A stretch of DNA of 7,115 bases. Origin: an uncultured Oscillospiraceae bacterium (GTDB taxonomy: Bacteria; Bacillota; Clostridia; Oscillospirales; Oscillospiraceae). The notes beneath the pieces were generated by a model, which was not told the origin of the DNA, ran no database searches, and saw nothing but the letters and a program-made list of their open reading frames with translations. The stretch is from the NCBI GenBank assembly GCA_934667815.1, contig CAKUMO010000052.1, positions 1 through 7,115 of the forward strand. The letters are read 5' to 3'. Position 1 is the stretch's first letter, and the number at the start of each line of letters is the position of its first letter. The translations under genes were made by a program, and so were the position numbers. Positions 5,992 to 7,115 of this stretch are shown here, one piece after another.

Positions 5992-6667
5992 TCTTTTCAC
6001 CGTCCTTGTAGAGGCAAAGAGATGCCGCAATGATCACCATCGCCGGAATCAGGAAATTTTCCTTGCCGAATATCACAAGGCACGCCACAGATGCCGCGAC
6101 CCCAATAATCGCCGGAACGTGCTTTTTCGCCCTGCGCCACTGCTCAATGAATACGGTAATAAACAGTGCCGTCAATGTGAAGTCAATTCCCTCGTAGTTG
6201 AACTTTACCAGCGTTCCGGTCAATGCGCCCAGCACGGAACCAAGCACCCAATAGCACTGGTCAAACAGGGAAACAAAGAAATAATAGTTTGCCTTCTGCC
6301 CCTCCGGAATATCCGGCTTGTCCTGACACACCAGAGAATAGGTCTCGTCGGTAAGCGCAAATATAAGATACGGCTTTTTCTTCCCCGTGTTTTTGTATTT
6401 ATCTATCATGGAGATTCCATAAAACAGGTGCCTGGCATTTACCATAAGCGCAGTAAGACCCACGGTGATCAAAGAGGCCCCACCGGCAAGCAGCTCCACC
6501 GTCACATACTGCATAGAGCCTGCATAGATAAATAGGCTCATCGCCAAGGCCCACCATAAGCCGTAGCCGTTGGCTTTTAGTACAATACCAAACCCGAAGC
6601 CCAAAACAAGGTATCCCGTCATGATGGGAATGGTATCGATGAAAGATCGTTTGATTATGCGTTTCAT
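5984..6667 (-). CDS. azlC: AzlC family branched-chain amino acid exporter, large subunit
   Basis: A 227-residue polytopic membrane protein, close to the usual AzlC length. With AzlD it exports branched-chain amino acids and analogues such as 4-azaleucine (known for the Bacillus AzlCD and the related Corynebacterium BrnFE and E. coli YgaZH systems). Family signatures are visible: the GFGFGIVL segment (about 23-30), FIYAGSMQ (46-53), NARHLFYG (77-84) and ALTDE (104-108), with hydrophobic helices through the rest and a lysine-rich C-terminal end. The start is ATG at 6665-6667, with AAGGAG (6675-6680) 7 bases before it. The stop TAA at 5984-5986 overlaps the azlD ATG. A good promoter lies about 30 bases upstream, leaving a leader too short for a T-box or other riboswitch. 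The frameshift in azlD means the exporter may lack its partner in this genome as sequenced. Confidence 0.94.
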   Translation of the reverse strand: MKRIIKRSFIDTIPIMTGYLVLGFGFGIVLKANGYGLWWALAMSLFIYAGSMQYVTVELLAGGASLITVGLTALMVNARHLFYGISMIDKYKNTGKKKPYLIFALTDETYSLVCQDKPDIPEGQKANYYFFVSLFDQCYWVLGSVLGALTGTLVKFNYEGIDFTLTALFITVFIEQWRRAKKHVPAIIGVAASVACLVIFGKENFLIPAMVIIAASLCLYKDGEKNG

Positions 6668-6696
6668 GGCCGTGCTCCTTTTTATTTCGCATGAGC

Positions 6697-6725
6697 ATTA
6701 TAATGAAAACGCACAAAAAAATCAA
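6697..6725 (-). promoter_or_regulatory. sigma-70/A-type promoter of azlCD
   Basis: On the minus strand a perfect -10 TATAAT (6697-6702) and a -35 TTGATT (6720-6725) are separated by 17 bases. Transcription would start near 6690, giving a leader of about 23 bases that carries the AAGGAG ribosome binding site. This is the clearest promoter in the window. Confidence 0.75.
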
Positions 6726-6778
6726 CAGCCTGTATAAGACCCACGCAGATTGTTCGATCATACCTCAGCGGCAATATA

Positions 6779-6811
6779 AAACCTCCAGTCCAAAGCATGG
6801 ATCGGAGGTTT
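6779..6811 (-). terminator. Hairpin with short T-run, terminator of the upstream gene
   Basis: AAACCTCC at 6779-6786 pairs with GGAGGTTT at 6804-6811. Inside, after an A/C mismatch, GTCC (6788-6791) pairs with GGAT (6799-6802). On the minus strand the stem runs into GGTTTTATATT, giving a four-T tail. It lies 174 bases after the stop of the partial gene at the right edge and before the azlC promoter, so it would separate the two transcription units. Confidence 0.6.
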
Positions 6812-6985
6812 CTGCCTGACCAGAAATTCCCTTTGGCCTATTTTGACAGGCTGCCCGCAAAACTGCAGAATAGATATTTATAAACATTTTGCACCTATGG
6901 CCGCAGGCTTCTGACGGCTCATCTCCTAACGCCGCATTGAAAATGCAAATTATTTACTCTTATAACGAATTAAAATATAGCAAAA

Positions 6986-7114
6986 TCAATTCAGATACCC
7001 CTCGCGCGCCTTCACGCCGAAGTGGGCTTCAAGCAGGCGCATCTGCTCGTCGGTAATGGTGTTCACCAGCGGCAGGTGGGCGATCTTCATATAAATCTCC
7101 GCCGCCTTTTCGGC
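6986..7114 (-). CDS. C-terminal end of an unidentified protein (partial)
   Basis: The right edge of the window cuts a minus-strand gene whose last 42 codons are present, ending at TGA 6986-6988. Support for coding comes from an uninterrupted frame to the window edge, strong use of G or C at third positions like the other genes here, and a sharp fall to AT-rich sequence just after the stop. The visible residues include KAAEIYMKIAHLPLVNT, ITDEQMRLLEAHFGV and the end KAREGYLN, which look like the closing helices of a soluble cytoplasmic protein. I do not recognise the family and assign no function. A terminator hairpin follows 174 bases later. Confidence 0.75.
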   Translation of the reverse strand, partial: AEKAAEIYMKIAHLPLVNTITDEQMRLLEAHFGVKAREGYLN

Positions 7115-7115
7115 G

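Larger units (their letters stand above)
6668..6985. other. 318-base gene-free region upstream of azlC
   Basis: This gap holds the azlC ribosome binding site and promoter (6675-6725), one GAACAATCTG motif copy on the minus strand (6746-6755) and the terminator hairpin (6779-6811). The part from 6812 to 6985 has no convincing gene. It contains an AT-rich stretch (6940-6985) with a plus-strand TTGAAA-18-TATAAC promoter look-alike at 6937-6966. No tRNA, T-box signature or CRISPR repeat is seen. Confidence 0.6.

Noticed and set aside
5450..6535. 361-codon plus-strand open frame across the epimerase start, azlD and azlC
   Set aside because: It runs antisense to three well-supported genes and across their promoter region, with an arginine- and histidine-rich, domain-free sequence typical of a shadow frame.
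6399..6761. 120-codon minus-strand frame overlapping the azlC start and promoter
   Set aside because: It spans the azlC promoter and shares the strand with azlC in another frame; azlC has the family motifs and a ribosome binding site.
4626..6860. A 15-base identical repeat, ACAGGCTGCCCGCAA, at 4626-4640 and 6846-6860
   Set aside because: Similarity stops outside the 15 bases. One copy is inside the epimerase gene and fits its codons, the other is intergenic with no inverted ends or target duplications. Chance is the simplest explanation.
6668..6985. T-box or other amino-acid riboswitch upstream of azlC
   Set aside because: The best azlC promoter lies only about 30 bases before the start codon, leaving no room for a riboswitch. 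No T-box core (AGGGTGGTACCGCG-like) is seen in the gap.

Overview
The window reads as chromosomal DNA from a Gram-positive, gut-type anaerobe (Bacillota, class Clostridia, most likely an Oscillospiraceae/Ruminococcaceae relative). The grounds are strong AAGGAGG-type ribosome binding sites, a sortase-type C-terminus on a very large surface protein, Cys-rich ATCTEAG...CxxC repeats of the kind common in clostridial surface proteins, and moderately GC-rich genes separated by AT-rich promoter regions. The family-level placement is inference.

All recognisable genes are on the minus strand, so transcription runs from high to low coordinates. In that order they are: the last 42 codons of an unidentified gene (6986-7114); a 318-base gap holding a terminator hairpin and a good sigma-70/A promoter; azlC (5984-6667) overlapping azlD (5666-5991), a two-subunit branched-chain amino acid exporter whose azlD reading frame is broken by one missing base; a promoter with an adjoining 13-bp palindrome; an N-acylglucosamine 2-epimerase family enzyme (4399-5559); a strong GC-rich terminator hairpin; a promoter region with a 21-bp-spaced direct repeat; and a 1326-residue secreted, wall-anchored protein (201-4181). 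That protein has a signal peptide, four discoidin-like modules, a central DUF4855 domain, Cys-rich repeats and a PKTGD sorting signal. The left end (1-200) is non-coding and dense with hairpins, including a clear plus-strand intrinsic terminator that suggests a convergent plus-strand gene ending at or just left of the window.

A plausible working picture is that the DUF4855 protein binds and perhaps cleaves a host or dietary glycan at the cell surface, while the cytoplasmic epimerase handles an amino sugar or other sugar released from it. The two genes have separate promoters and a terminator between them, but both promoters carry a related GAACRA-type motif, so co-regulation is possible. AzlCD belongs to amino-acid homeostasis and is probably unrelated.

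The points most worth a second look are the azlD frameshift, two conserved acidic clusters in the DUF4855 domain, the shared motif in three promoter regions, the paired hairpins with compensatory changes at the left end, and the GTG start of the surface protein.
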